Source: JAZDFP01 sp043801445 (GTDB lineage: Bacteria > Planctomycetota > MHYJ01 > JACQXL01). Taken from it: 26,423 nucleotides of DNA. The stretch covers positions 1 to 26,423 of the forward strand of contig JAZDMB010000026.1 of the NCBI GenBank assembly GCA_043801445.1, given 5' to 3'. The notes below the pieces were generated by a model. It was not told the DNA's origin. It did not search any database and worked only from the letters and a program-made list of their open reading frames with translations. Below are positions 6,695-14,994 of the stretch, piece after piece (the first letter of the stretch is position 1; each line of letters starts with the position of its first letter). The position numbers and the translations under genes are program-made.

Positions 6695-8779
6695 TTATTC
6701 TATAATCAACGGGCATTTGGGAAGCGCCTGGATAAAGAACTTGCCGTAATTCTTGGTTACTACCCGGTTGTCTAATATTACGATAATGCCTTTATCCGTC
6801 TTAGTGCGGATTAGCCTGCCTACGCCCTGCCTGAGTTTCAGGATTGCTTCGGGCATAAAATAGTTCATAAACGAATCTATGCCGGAGCGTTCCATATCCT
6901 CCATCCGCGCTTCAACCAGAGGTTCGGTCGGCACCGGGAACGGCAACTTGGTGATAATGATATTTTCCAGTGCTTCGCCCGGCACATCCACTCCCTGCCA
7001 GAAACTCGCCGCGCCGAAGATAACCGAGCCGATACGGGAACGGAATTTCTCTAACATCTGGTGCCTTGGCAAGTCCCTGCCCTGCATATAAACAGGAACC
7101 CCTTTTTCCATCAATTGCGGATACACCCGGTCATAAACTCTATGCATCAGATCGTAACTGGTAAAAAGCACAAAAGCCCTGCCTTTGCTTATTTCCAGAT
7201 ATTTCATTATCTTCTCGCTGGCGATGGGCTCGAAATTATCCTTGTCATTCGGGTCAGGAATATTGGGCGTAACATATATTTTTACCTGTTTGGAATAATT
7301 AAAGGGCGAATCCAATATCATATCGGTGGATTTGTCTATGCCGAGCGTATCTTTGATATATTTTAGTTTGTCTTCCTTGGAAGTGGCTAAAGTGGCGCTG
7401 GTGAAAATAGCGGTCTGCAGGTCTTTCATAAGAAGTTCTTTGAGAGTTATATTGACCTTAAGAGGCGCATTCTGAAGAATAATCCCGGGTTGTGTCCGAC
7501 GCTGTTTCTTAACCTCAACCCAATAAACATAGTCGCCTTCGAACTTCTGCTGGATGAATTCTTCCGTCATCTCTGCTAATCCAATAGTGCGCTTGATAAA
7601 GGCATCCAATTCTATATCATCATAGCCAAGCGTAGGGCGTGTAGCGTATAGCGTAGAGTGTTGTCCCGCTTTTTGCTCTATGCTATTTGCTCTATGCTTT
7701 TTGCTTCTCTCCTTCCTGCCGAGGGCCGTTTTTAATTCTTTTAGGCTGAAATATAATTGGGCAAGAACAGGGCTGAGCAGATTGTCGACGATATTCTTTT
7801 CTTTAATCCTGCCGTTTTTGGGCGCTTTATTATTAAACCATGATAGAACATCATCAAAGAATGATGCGGATATTATTTTCGCCTCCTCCACAAGCGTTTT
7901 GCATTCCGCAGCTTTTTGGAAGCGGTGCGGCACGAATTGCAGAACCCCTTTCTTCTTTTTAGGATTCCATAATGAGTTAAGAAGATGATTTATCTGGTAA
8001 TTGGAGATTTCTATACCAAGATGTTTCTGGGCGACTGATTCCAGGCAATGGGCTTCATCAACTATAAGGAGGTCGTATTTCGGCAAAAGGTTGATTTCTT
8101 CCTCATAACGCATCACCGCATCAATAAGAAGAAGCGGATGATTGACCACGATGATATTCGCCAGCCATAATTGAGAACGAGCTTTTTGATAAAAACATGT
8201 GCTGTAATATCCGCATCTTTTACCGGCGCAATTATCGCTCTCGGCGCATATATTGTTCCAGACATTATCAGAAGGAACCCATTCAAGAGACGAAAGACTT
8301 CCGTCAAAATAGGTTCGGCTTTTTGTATGTCCGGGAGAATCGGCCTGCTGTTTTATCCGACTCAGTTCTTCTATTTCACCGATATGATCGAATAAATCCG
8401 TTTGATGCTGGCTGGCTTTATTTAAGCGTCTGCAACAGATATAATTAGAACGTCCTTTGACCAGCACGGCTGTGAATTTCTCGGGTAAAACCGACTGAAG
8501 AAACGGGATATCTTTATACACAATCTGTTCCTGCAGATTAATGGTATTAGTAGAAACGATTACCGGTTTTTTATTAGAGAGGCTGTAATAGATGGCTGGA
8601 ATCAAATAGGCGAAAGTTTTGCCGATTCCGGTACCAGCTTCAACGACAAGATGCTGCTTATTTTCTATCGCATCATAGATGCCTTTAAACATAGCCACTT
8701 GCTGCGGACGATATTCGTATTCCTTGAATTTCTTGGCTAATAAAGCATCTTCACTGAAAAGGGTTTCTCTGTCAATCAT
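6695..8779 (-). CDS. dinG: DinG-family ATP-dependent DNA helicase (XPD-like, iron-sulfur)
   Basis: A 694-residue superfamily 2 helicase of the DinG/XPD class, which unwinds 5'-3' and resolves R-loops and damaged forks. Visible motifs: Walker A AGTGIGKT (48-55), iron-sulfur cysteines NYICC (115/116), C178, C184, C189 and C195, DEAH box (241-244), ATPase C-lobe SVIFGAASFWQGVDVPG, and the terminal motif RQGVGRLIRT. No exonuclease domain is fused. The frame is open to 8830, but ATG 8779 is chosen because it overlaps the stop of the protease gene by 8 bp (ATGATTGA), typical of translational coupling. Residues ~358-384 come from an 11-unit heptamer run (7630-7706), an odd insert lying between the DEAH box and the second helicase lobe. 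It is third in the operon with rarA and the met-zincin gene. Confidence 0.92.
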   Translation of the reverse strand: MIDRETLFSEDALLAKKFKEYEYRPQQVAMFKGIYDAIENKQHLVVEAGTGIGKTFAYLIPAIYYSLSNKKPVIVSTNTINLQEQIVYKDIPFLQSVLPEKFTAVLVKGRSNYICCRRLNKASQHQTDLFDHIGEIEELSRIKQQADSPGHTKSRTYFDGSLSSLEWVPSDNVWNNICAESDNCAGKRCGYYSTCFYQKARSQLWLANIIVVNHPLLLIDAVMRYEEEINLLPKYDLLIVDEAHCLESVAQKHLGIEISNYQINHLLNSLWNPKKKKGVLQFVPHRFQKAAECKTLVEEAKIISASFFDDVLSWFNNKAPKNGRIKEKNIVDNLLSPVLAQLYFSLKELKTALGRKERSKKHRANSIEQKAGQHSTLYATRPTLGYDDIELDAFIKRTIGLAEMTEEFIQQKFEGDYVYWVEVKKQRRTQPGIILQNAPLKVNITLKELLMKDLQTAIFTSATLATSKEDKLKYIKDTLGIDKSTDMILDSPFNYSKQVKIYVTPNIPDPNDKDNFEPIASEKIMKYLEISKGRAFVLFTSYDLMHRVYDRVYPQLMEKGVPVYMQGRDLPRHQMLEKFRSRIGSVIFGAASFWQGVDVPGEALENIIITKLPFPVPTEPLVEARMEDMERSGIDSFMNYFMPEAILKLRQGVGRLIRTKTDKGIIVILDNRVVTKNYGKFFIQALPKCPLIIE
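7630..7706 (-). repeat. eleven-unit degenerate heptamer run inside dinG
   Basis: Eleven consecutive 7-mers in a single phase. On the plus strand the first four begin GCGT (GCGTAGG, GCGTGTA, GCGTATA, GCGTAGA), and the last six share TNTGCT (TTTGCTC, TATGCTA, TTTGCTC, TATGCTT). The two halves are roughly inverted relative to each other (GCGTAGA against the complement of TATGC, GCATA), so an imperfect hairpin is possible. The open frame is kept across it. Confidence 0.85.
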
Positions 8780-11381
8780 GTTTATTAAGCTTCCAATCCA
8801 ACGCTTTCTTGATTTGTTCGCTGATATCATTCAGATGCAATCTGGTTAATTCATCCAGCGTTTGATTGGACAGGCAAACCTTTATGTAACCCTGAATGAC
8901 CAGGAGGTCGTTGCGGGCAAGAACGATGGCATCCTGCGGGATTGTTCCGGCATTGGACATAGAAAGTGATATCAATTTATCCAGATGCGCCCGCTGGAGC
9001 CTGCGCCGGAATGAATTGATGTCTTTGCTTTCCATGGCTTCACGCCAGATGCCATCCCGGATATTATCAAAGAGTTCCGTGAGTCCGAATTTTACCTCGT
9101 CCTTGTTATATCTGAGTTCGATATCGCTCAACCGCTGAAGCACAATGGGTTCATAAAGATAATGCAATGCCGACTGCTGGACTGATAAAATAAGATTATG
9201 AATCTGCATATCAACACTGTGCGTGTTTTCCGGACCACCTGTAAAGCCGGGCATTCGTTCAGGCGCAAGTTTATTTAAAAGACGGCTGTCCGGCAGTGTT
9301 TTTTCGGACAGCGTAAAAATATTATCAATAATAAAATCAAGAGCCTGTTGCTGTTTCTGAGCCGGAACAGGTTCAAATGGTATCCGGCCGTCCGGATCGT
9401 CAATATGGTCGCGGCGATGATATATTCCGCCGATAAATCTGCAGGCCAGAGTTGTGGCAATAAAATATTCCTGGATACCCTGCCCGAATACCCGGCGCAT
9501 TTTCTGGTACCCTTCGCCCGGTTTGGAGAATTTTGTTTCTATTTTACCCCAGAGTTCTTTTGCCATCGTAATTCTCTGCGTAATAAATCCCAGAGTGTCA
9601 TTACCCATATCCCAAAGATTGCAGGTCGGGTCTATGCCCATGGGCGAATTGGCAAAACAATCCTCATCAGTACCGTAAGCCAGTTCCGGTCGGGCGCATC
9701 TTGACGCTATTTCTTTTAGCTTTGACAATTCTTCATCTGGAGCTTTTGCATCCAACGGTTTATATGCGTATTCTATTGCCCAATAATCATAGGGACCTAA
9801 TGTTGACTGCCAGAATTCGCCTTGTTTGGACGGGTCAATTGAAATGTTACACGGCACATAGTCCATTAACGAACCGCAGAGGCCTTGTTCAGCAGTTATG
9901 GATTTATTGTGCAATTGATCAAGAGGCATTACTGAACTTGCCTTAAAATTGTGGCGCAGTCCGAGTGTATGGCCGACCTCATGGGCGGTCAATTCAACCA
10001 GATAGTCATATACAAACTTGTCAGCTTCTTTTTCTTTGCCTTCCAGAAAACCCCGCGCCTGAAGAAGCGACATAGCAAATGATGCCTGATAAGCCAAACC
10101 GTTTGCATAATCACAATATCTGCTGTCTGATTTTGTCTTGTTCAATGGATTAATCACTTCCTCGAATTCGGTATAATTAAAACGAGTCATATCGGCGCTG
10201 ATACGAATATCAGTACTGTATAATTGGCCGGTGAATGGGTCTGCATCTGAAGGTCCAACCGCATGTCCGGCACCGGGTTTAAACATCCAGCGGATGGTGT
10301 TATATCGTACGTCTGCCGGGTCCCAATCAGCATCATCAGACTGTTGATAAACCACAATCGCATCCGAGAAGCCGATTTTCTCAAAGCCTTTATTCCATAG
10401 CAAAATGCCTTTTTTTATTGGCTCGCGATATTCTACCGGGATAGTTTTTTCCAGCCAAAAAACAATCGGTTTTTTGGGCGCCGATAAATCTGCTTTTGGG
10501 TCTTTTTTCTCCAACTGCCAGCGATTGACATAACGAACATAGGGTGTTTCCGGTTTCATCGAAGAATAATCCTGATACATAGTGATAAAATGGCCTACCC
10601 GGTCGTCAGCCAAACGCGGAACATAATTATCTTCAGGCAACATGGAAATCGAATAATAGTATCTGATAAATAAACTCCGTCCGTCTGCAAGGGTCGCCAC
10701 TGACGCCGGTTTATTACTTCGAAAATGCATGGTTATTTCTATATCCGTATTCTGAGGGAATGATTTAAGTGTCGAAAAGAAACTATTTTCTTTATCAAGT
10801 GAGAAATCAGATTTAGTCATCTCATTAAGGTAATGAGCCAGATTATATCTGTCGAAAAGAAACAGGTCATTGAGCGAAACTAAAACGGCACCGGTCTGCG
10901 GATGCGTTTGGGAAATTATAGCTGCGGAAGAAACCAATGAATCACTTACGCCTTTTTCAATGGCTCTGAAAACGGGCTTGTCGCGGTCCGCCCTAAAAAG
11001 CACATTTTTATTAATAAGCTGAACCCGTTTATTTATTTTCCTGAAGAAAAATGGGAAATTATCTTCCATTGCCGCCGAATCAAAAAACGTTCCATCTCCT
11101 GATTCCCTGGTAACCGAGCATAGGAAAATTTTATCAAACTGTTCAGGCTTTATCTCAAGATATGCCTTGCCGTCTTTGGCATTGTGATAAATGGTAAATA
11201 CACCTGTTATCGGGATAGACTCTTTAATAATCACCGAGAAATCTTTTTCTTCCCCATCTTTTTTGGCAGCAGATTTGGGATTGGTGATTTGCGATTGTGA
11301 ATTCGCGCTTATGTTTGCTGCACAACCCATATATAACACGGTAACCAAAAGAAAAACACTGCTAATAAATAGTCTATTCAT
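8772..11381 (-). CDS. large zinc-dependent met-zincin lipoprotein (DUF5117/DUF4953-type)
   Basis: An 869-residue metalloprotease. MNRLFISSVFLLVTVLYMGC looks like a lipoprotein signal (Cys20), although Tyr at -3 is atypical, so simple secretion is possible. The N-terminal ~300 residues match the DUF5118/DUF5117 pattern (IPITGVFTIYHNAKDGKAYL; FLFDRYNLAHYLNEM). The catalytic core has HEVGHTLGLRH (zinc ligands H467, H471, H477; E468 catalytic) and a Met-turn SLMDYVP. The C-terminal ~350 residues are helical. Family members are envelope proteases of unknown substrate, common in Bacteroidota and Planctomycetota. A five-unit heptamer run (11272-11306) encodes residues ~26-37, just after the lipobox. 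The start follows the rarA stop by one base and has AAGGAG; the end overlaps dinG. Confidence 0.88.
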   Translation of the reverse strand: MNRLFISSVFLLVTVLYMGCAANISANSQSQITNPKSAAKKDGEEKDFSVIIKESIPITGVFTIYHNAKDGKAYLEIKPEQFDKIFLCSVTRESGDGTFFDSAAMEDNFPFFFRKINKRVQLINKNVLFRADRDKPVFRAIEKGVSDSLVSSAAIISQTHPQTGAVLVSLNDLFLFDRYNLAHYLNEMTKSDFSLDKENSFFSTLKSFPQNTDIEITMHFRSNKPASVATLADGRSLFIRYYYSISMLPEDNYVPRLADDRVGHFITMYQDYSSMKPETPYVRYVNRWQLEKKDPKADLSAPKKPIVFWLEKTIPVEYREPIKKGILLWNKGFEKIGFSDAIVVYQQSDDADWDPADVRYNTIRWMFKPGAGHAVGPSDADPFTGQLYSTDIRISADMTRFNYTEFEEVINPLNKTKSDSRYCDYANGLAYQASFAMSLLQARGFLEGKEKEADKFVYDYLVELTAHEVGHTLGLRHNFKASSVMPLDQLHNKSITAEQGLCGSLMDYVPCNISIDPSKQGEFWQSTLGPYDYWAIEYAYKPLDAKAPDEELSKLKEIASRCARPELAYGTDEDCFANSPMGIDPTCNLWDMGNDTLGFITQRITMAKELWGKIETKFSKPGEGYQKMRRVFGQGIQEYFIATTLACRFIGGIYHRRDHIDDPDGRIPFEPVPAQKQQQALDFIIDNIFTLSEKTLPDSRLLNKLAPERMPGFTGGPENTHSVDMQIHNLILSVQQSALHYLYEPIVLQRLSDIELRYNKDEVKFGLTELFDNIRDGIWREAMESKDINSFRRRLQRAHLDKLISLSMSNAGTIPQDAIVLARNDLLVIQGYIKVCLSNQTLDELTRLHLNDISEQIKKALDWKLNKHD
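11272..11306 (-). repeat. five-unit AATCNCA-type heptamer run inside the met-zincin gene
   Basis: Plus strand units are GATTTGG, GATTGGT, GATTTGC, GATTGTG and AATTCGC, all in one 7-bp phase. Complemented, they become the AATC-type heptamers also found at 22504-22538 in leuS. They encode NSQSQITNPKS in the linker after the signal peptide. Confidence 0.85.
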
Positions 11382-11382
11382 T

Positions 11383-12762
11383 TCATTCTCCTTTTCGCAA
11401 TTTTTTCCAGTATTCCATTCTCTTCTTTATTTCTTTTTCAAAGCCGAATTCACCAGGTTGATAATATGTGGCATTCTTAAGATTTTCCGGCAGGTAATCC
11501 TGTTTTACAAAGTGTTGAGGAAATTCATGCGGGTATTTATAATCTTTTCCGTAACCGGATTTTTCCATGAGGTCTGTCACCGAATTCCTCAAATGAAGCG
11601 GAACCGGCATAGCCATTGTTTTATAAACATCTTCTTTGACTTTATTATAGGCAGTATAAATAGAGTTGCTTTTCGGTGCGGTCGCCAGATAGATAGTAGC
11701 CTGAGCGAGCGCATTATCCGCCTCGGGCATCCCGATAAAATCCACCGCTTCTTTGGCCGCAAGAGCTATAACCAGAGCTTGAGGGTCGGCATTGCCGATG
11801 TCCTCAGAGGCAAATCTGACCAGACGCCGGGCAACATAAAGAGGCTCTTCACCGGATTCAAGCATTCTACATAGCCAATACAAAGAAGCATCCGGGTCGC
11901 TACCGCGTAAACTTTTATGAAATGCAGAAATGATATTATAATGCTCTTCACCTGCACGATCGTATAACAAAACCTTTTTCTGTGCGGCTGATTCCACTAT
12001 TTTTCTGGTTATTATTTTGTCTGTTCCCGCAGAAGTTCCGCTTGGAGTAAGGCTATATGCCGCCATTTCTAATAGGTTCAGGGCGATACGGGCATCGCCA
12101 TTAGCGATATTGGCAATATATTTTCCAGCCTCGGCATCAACTTTAATCTTTAATTTATTCAAGCCGCGTTCTTTATCGACTAAAGCATTCTGGATGATTT
12201 TGATTATTTCCTCATCGCGTAAAGCCCTTAATATAAAAACACGGCATCGGGACAAAAGCGCTGAATTGAGTTCGAATGAAGGATTCTCTGTCGTCGCCCC
12301 GATTAAACTGATAATTCCTTTCTCGACATAAGGCAAAAAAGCATCCTGTTGCGCCTTGTTAAACCGGTGGATTTCATCTATAAAAAGAACAGTGTTTTTA
12401 TGATGGTGTTTGCGATTATATGTAGCCCGCTCCATTACTTCTTTAATTTCTTTTATTCCTGAAGTAACAGCGCTGAATGTTATAAACTCAAAACTAACTT
12501 CACGGGCAATAAGATATGCTAAAGTAGTTTTACCGGAGCCGGGCGGTCCCCAGAGAATAAGGGATGGTAGCTGCCCCTCTGATTTTTTGAGGTTTGCTAT
12601 CACCTTCCGCAGGGGTTTATCAGAGGCAACGATATCTTCCTGACCGATAAAATCCTCAAAATTAAGCGGTCGCATCCGGTCTGCTAACGGTGTATAAAGA
12701 TTTTTATTGTATATATCATCCCGCTTGGTTTCCTCGGAAGAATTAGTGTTAAAAAGTTCCAT
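11383..12762 (-). CDS. rarA: replication-associated recombination protein A, AAA+ ATPase
   Basis: A 459-residue AAA+ ATPase of the RarA/MgsA/WRNIP1 family, a clamp-loader relative that acts at stalled forks and on single-stranded DNA gaps. Visible features: the family opening PLADRMRPLNFEDFIGQE, Walker A GPPGSGKT (72-79), Walker B FIDEIHRF (D129-E130), sensor 1 GATTENPSFELN and SRC arginine-finger region, and the C-terminal tetramerisation part with RFASEDIGNADP. Length matches the E. coli protein (447). The start has no close Shine-Dalgarno (AGGA is 13 nt away), but the next Met is in the conserved core. It is first in the tight operon rarA - met-zincin - dinG (1-nt gap, then 8-bp overlap). 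Confidence 0.95.
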   Translation of the reverse strand: MELFNTNSSEETKRDDIYNKNLYTPLADRMRPLNFEDFIGQEDIVASDKPLRKVIANLKKSEGQLPSLILWGPPGSGKTTLAYLIAREVSFEFITFSAVTSGIKEIKEVMERATYNRKHHHKNTVLFIDEIHRFNKAQQDAFLPYVEKGIISLIGATTENPSFELNSALLSRCRVFILRALRDEEIIKIIQNALVDKERGLNKLKIKVDAEAGKYIANIANGDARIALNLLEMAAYSLTPSGTSAGTDKIITRKIVESAAQKKVLLYDRAGEEHYNIISAFHKSLRGSDPDASLYWLCRMLESGEEPLYVARRLVRFASEDIGNADPQALVIALAAKEAVDFIGMPEADNALAQATIYLATAPKSNSIYTAYNKVKEDVYKTMAMPVPLHLRNSVTDLMEKSGYGKDYKYPHEFPQHFVKQDYLPENLKNATYYQPGEFGFEKEIKKRMEYWKKLRKGE

Positions 12763-13020
12763 ATAATTAATAAAATCCTAATCGCGAAGATATTAAAATA
12801 AATCAACTAGTGTTATTCGTCGTGCTTCGCAGGGCATAGTGGTTTTTTTCTTTGCGCCCTTGCCCTATTAGAAAGAGCCATAATTAGAGATAAAGATAAA
12901 TATATTAGCCTTCTCCCCGTCCGAGAACTTTTTACCGGGGTGATTATTTTAGCGGTTAATATTGATTAGGCATTTTGTCCAACGCTTAAATTCTATATAC
13001 TATATTTTCTTCCGTGCTGT

Positions 13021-14178
13021 CTATTTTTTTTGCGGTTCTGAAGATTCTTTAGTGGGAATACTTGGTGCTATTGGAGAGGGGGTTATTGCCCCTTGCGGGA
13101 ATTCTTCAATAAGGCGCGTCCCGTTAGGGATTGTAGGAAATGGTTGTTTTTCTATGTTAATTTTATCAGTTTTATATTCATGCGAGCGTTTGAAATTTAT
13201 TATGATAGAATTTATAGTGTCACCCTTAACTAACTGCTTCACTATGGATATTCCTTTTACAACCTTACCAAAAATAGTATATTTACCGTCTATCGTTTCG
13301 TTTTCTGAAGAATTGGTATATATATAAAATTTCGAGCCGGATGAAGGAAGGTATTTTTGTTGTTCCGGTTTTTCTTCAATGGTTTTGGGGTCTATATCCC
13401 TAAACATTCCGAGTACACCTTCCTGATGTTTTAATGCATTTATCTCAAACGGAATATAATAAGAACTGATTCCTCCGGACGACGAACCACCGCTAATAGG
13501 CGTGGGGCTTTTATCTAAACATATTCCCAAATCAGGGTTGATTTCACACACCGCGGTTGGACTATAAACACTGTCCTGAACAAAGTTGATAAAATTAGCT
13601 ACCGTATTGGGCGCTTCGTCTTCATATAATTCTACTTCAAAATCCCCTTTGTTTGTTTTTATAGTCAGCCGTGGCAGGTTTCTTTTCTGAATGAGTTCGC
13701 TAAGTTGTTTGTTTAGGTCATTCTGTGTCCAGGTTTCATTAATTTTCAATTGTTCTAATCTTATGCTTGCCCATTCTTTTGCCGGATGAGAAGGAAACTT
13801 TTCTATAATAAAGATATATTCTTTGCGAGCGTCTTCATATTTGTCTGCGTCCATATAAAGATTAGCCAATTTATATCTGATAAAAGGCGCCGCGGGAGTT
13901 GCGCTGTAAATTCGAATCAACCCTTTGAGTTCTTCGGGATCTTTTGTTTTTTCCATTGCATAAAAAGCTTTCAGGGTCATCGTTTGAACCCTGTAATGCT
14001 GCAACCATAAAAGACCTACCGCCAGACAAATAACCAATAAAATAAAGGAAATGAGGTTTTGATATGTTCTTACAGATACCACTATTTTAGTCCATAAAGA
14101 TATCTTTTGGGTGCCCTCATCACCGACAGATGAGGTTCCTTTCTGATAAATTTCTGGTTGTTTTATCGACGGCATCAT
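13021..14178 (-). CDS. membrane-anchored TPR-cyclophilin, active site apparently degenerate
   Basis: A 385-residue protein with a cytoplasmic N-tail, one membrane helix at about 42-60 (LISFILLVICLAVGLLWL), TPR-like helices at about 66-145, and a cyclophilin-type domain at about 168-325. That domain opens LTIKTNKGDFEVELYEDEAP and closes with DGKYTIFGKVVKG. The Pro-rich tail is unstructured. Where active cyclophilins have FHRVI and QGGD, this one has SPTAVCEINPDLGICLDK (about 206-223), so the catalytic Arg and Gln seem absent; a chaperone or binding role is more likely than fast prolyl isomerisation. The membrane helix and TPR recall tethered folding factors such as YfgM/PpiD. The start overlaps the upstream lipoprotein stop (ATGA), indicating coupling. 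Confidence 0.82.
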   Translation of the reverse strand: MMPSIKQPEIYQKGTSSVGDEGTQKISLWTKIVVSVRTYQNLISFILLVICLAVGLLWLQHYRVQTMTLKAFYAMEKTKDPEELKGLIRIYSATPAAPFIRYKLANLYMDADKYEDARKEYIFIIEKFPSHPAKEWASIRLEQLKINETWTQNDLNKQLSELIQKRNLPRLTIKTNKGDFEVELYEDEAPNTVANFINFVQDSVYSPTAVCEINPDLGICLDKSPTPISGGSSSGGISSYYIPFEINALKHQEGVLGMFRDIDPKTIEEKPEQQKYLPSSGSKFYIYTNSSENETIDGKYTIFGKVVKGISIVKQLVKGDTINSIIINFKRSHEYKTDKINIEKQPFPTIPNGTRLIEEFPQGAITPSPIAPSIPTKESSEPQKK

Positions 14179-14621
14179 TTATTATTATATCCTATTTTAA
14201 CGAGAAGCAATGTTTCAGATGGTTCTTGTTCTATTTCAATTTCGCATTTTTCATTCTGCTTCTGGAAGGCGATGGCTTTTTTGGAACCGACGCCGAGTGT
14301 CATTTTTTCCGTCCAGCCAAATTGAGACATCTGTTTACGATAGAACTCCAAAAGATCATCGGTTCGGGCGCTTCCGATATATTTAATTGCGGTGGTTCTG
14401 ACACTACCGGTAATATACGCATACGAATCCTGCGGCCTGTGGATGAAATTTGCCGGTACCGGAACATCAGATGCTTGATACTCTTTTATCGACGGAGTTT
14501 CTAGAAGTCCCTTTGCGCTTGTTTTAGCCACCGAATCTATTAGCCGACAAGAAAATGTCATGAGTGATAAACTACCTAATATAACCGCTCCCATCAACCT
14601 TATTTTTTTAAATTCTACCAT
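14175..14621 (-). CDS. small lipoprotein of unknown function
   Basis: A 148-residue protein with a signal sequence ending LSLMTFSC (Cys25; the lipobox is weak). The mature part has SDVPVPANF then QDSYAYITGSVRTTAIKYIGSARTDDLLEFYRKQM, GWTEKMTLGVGSKKAIAFQK and a closing strand with EIEIEQEPSETLLLVKIG. This is one compact alpha/beta domain of a type I associate with small lipoproteins in Planctomycetota and Deltaproteobacteria, function unknown. A good ribosome site, GGAGG, lies 6 nt upstream. The stop overlaps the start of the cyclophilin gene by 4 bp, so both proteins are probably made together at the cell envelope. It is the first gene left of the presumed origin, divergent from dnaA. Confidence 0.78.
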   Translation of the reverse strand: MVEFKKIRLMGAVILGSLSLMTFSCRLIDSVAKTSAKGLLETPSIKEYQASDVPVPANFIHRPQDSYAYITGSVRTTAIKYIGSARTDDLLEFYRKQMSQFGWTEKMTLGVGSKKAIAFQKQNEKCEIEIEQEPSETLLLVKIGYNNK

Positions 14622-14994
14622 ATTTTACCTCCCGCTTTCTATTAGTTTTCCTTATAGAATAAAATTAATTGTAGCCATTGTATATCGCTATTCTCTATTT
14701 TCCCTTATTAATTTATAATTATATAAAAATATCTCTTTAAGTCCAGTTTTTATATTTTACAAATCAAGAAGTATCTTACGCAACTCTTATCTATTCGTCA
14801 ATATTATTAAGTATATTTCAAGAATGGACCGGCTATACCATTTTCTAAACTCTGCGGCCATATATAATTATATTTTTGTTGATGCTTTTTACTTTTCTGA
14901 TCCTTTAGCTACTTTTTCTTGACGGCATCTTGCTTCTTATATCATAATTATAAGAAATATCGCTAACCCCGTTATAAAACAGAATTTATTATTA
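14622..14994. other. AT-rich divergent gap upstream of dnaA, candidate replication origin
   Basis: This 373-bp gap lies between a minus-strand gene and dnaA, exactly where gene orientation switches from all minus to all plus. It is strongly AT-rich, with TATAATTATA (14714-14723), ATATAATTATAT (14862-14873) and ATAATTAT (14944-14951) as possible unwinding sites. I see no perfect DnaA box (TTATCCACA) here, so the call rests on position, composition and strand switch. The dnaA-dnaN gap (16399-16656) is the alternative location. Confidence 0.5.
14919..14948 (+). promoter_or_regulatory. probable dnaA promoter
   Basis: TTGACG (14919-14924), an 18-bp spacer and CATAAT (14943-14948) match the sigma70 consensus at 5/6 in both boxes. 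The -10 lies 46 bp upstream of the dnaA ATG. Confidence 0.5.

Noticed and set aside
11191..11874. 227-codon plus-strand open frame
   Set aside because: It is antisense to the strongly supported met-zincin and rarA genes.
12915..12940. CCCCG/CGGGG inverted repeat as terminator of the cyclophilin gene
   Set aside because: A stem of only 5 bp, a 16-nt loop and no T-run in the right direction.
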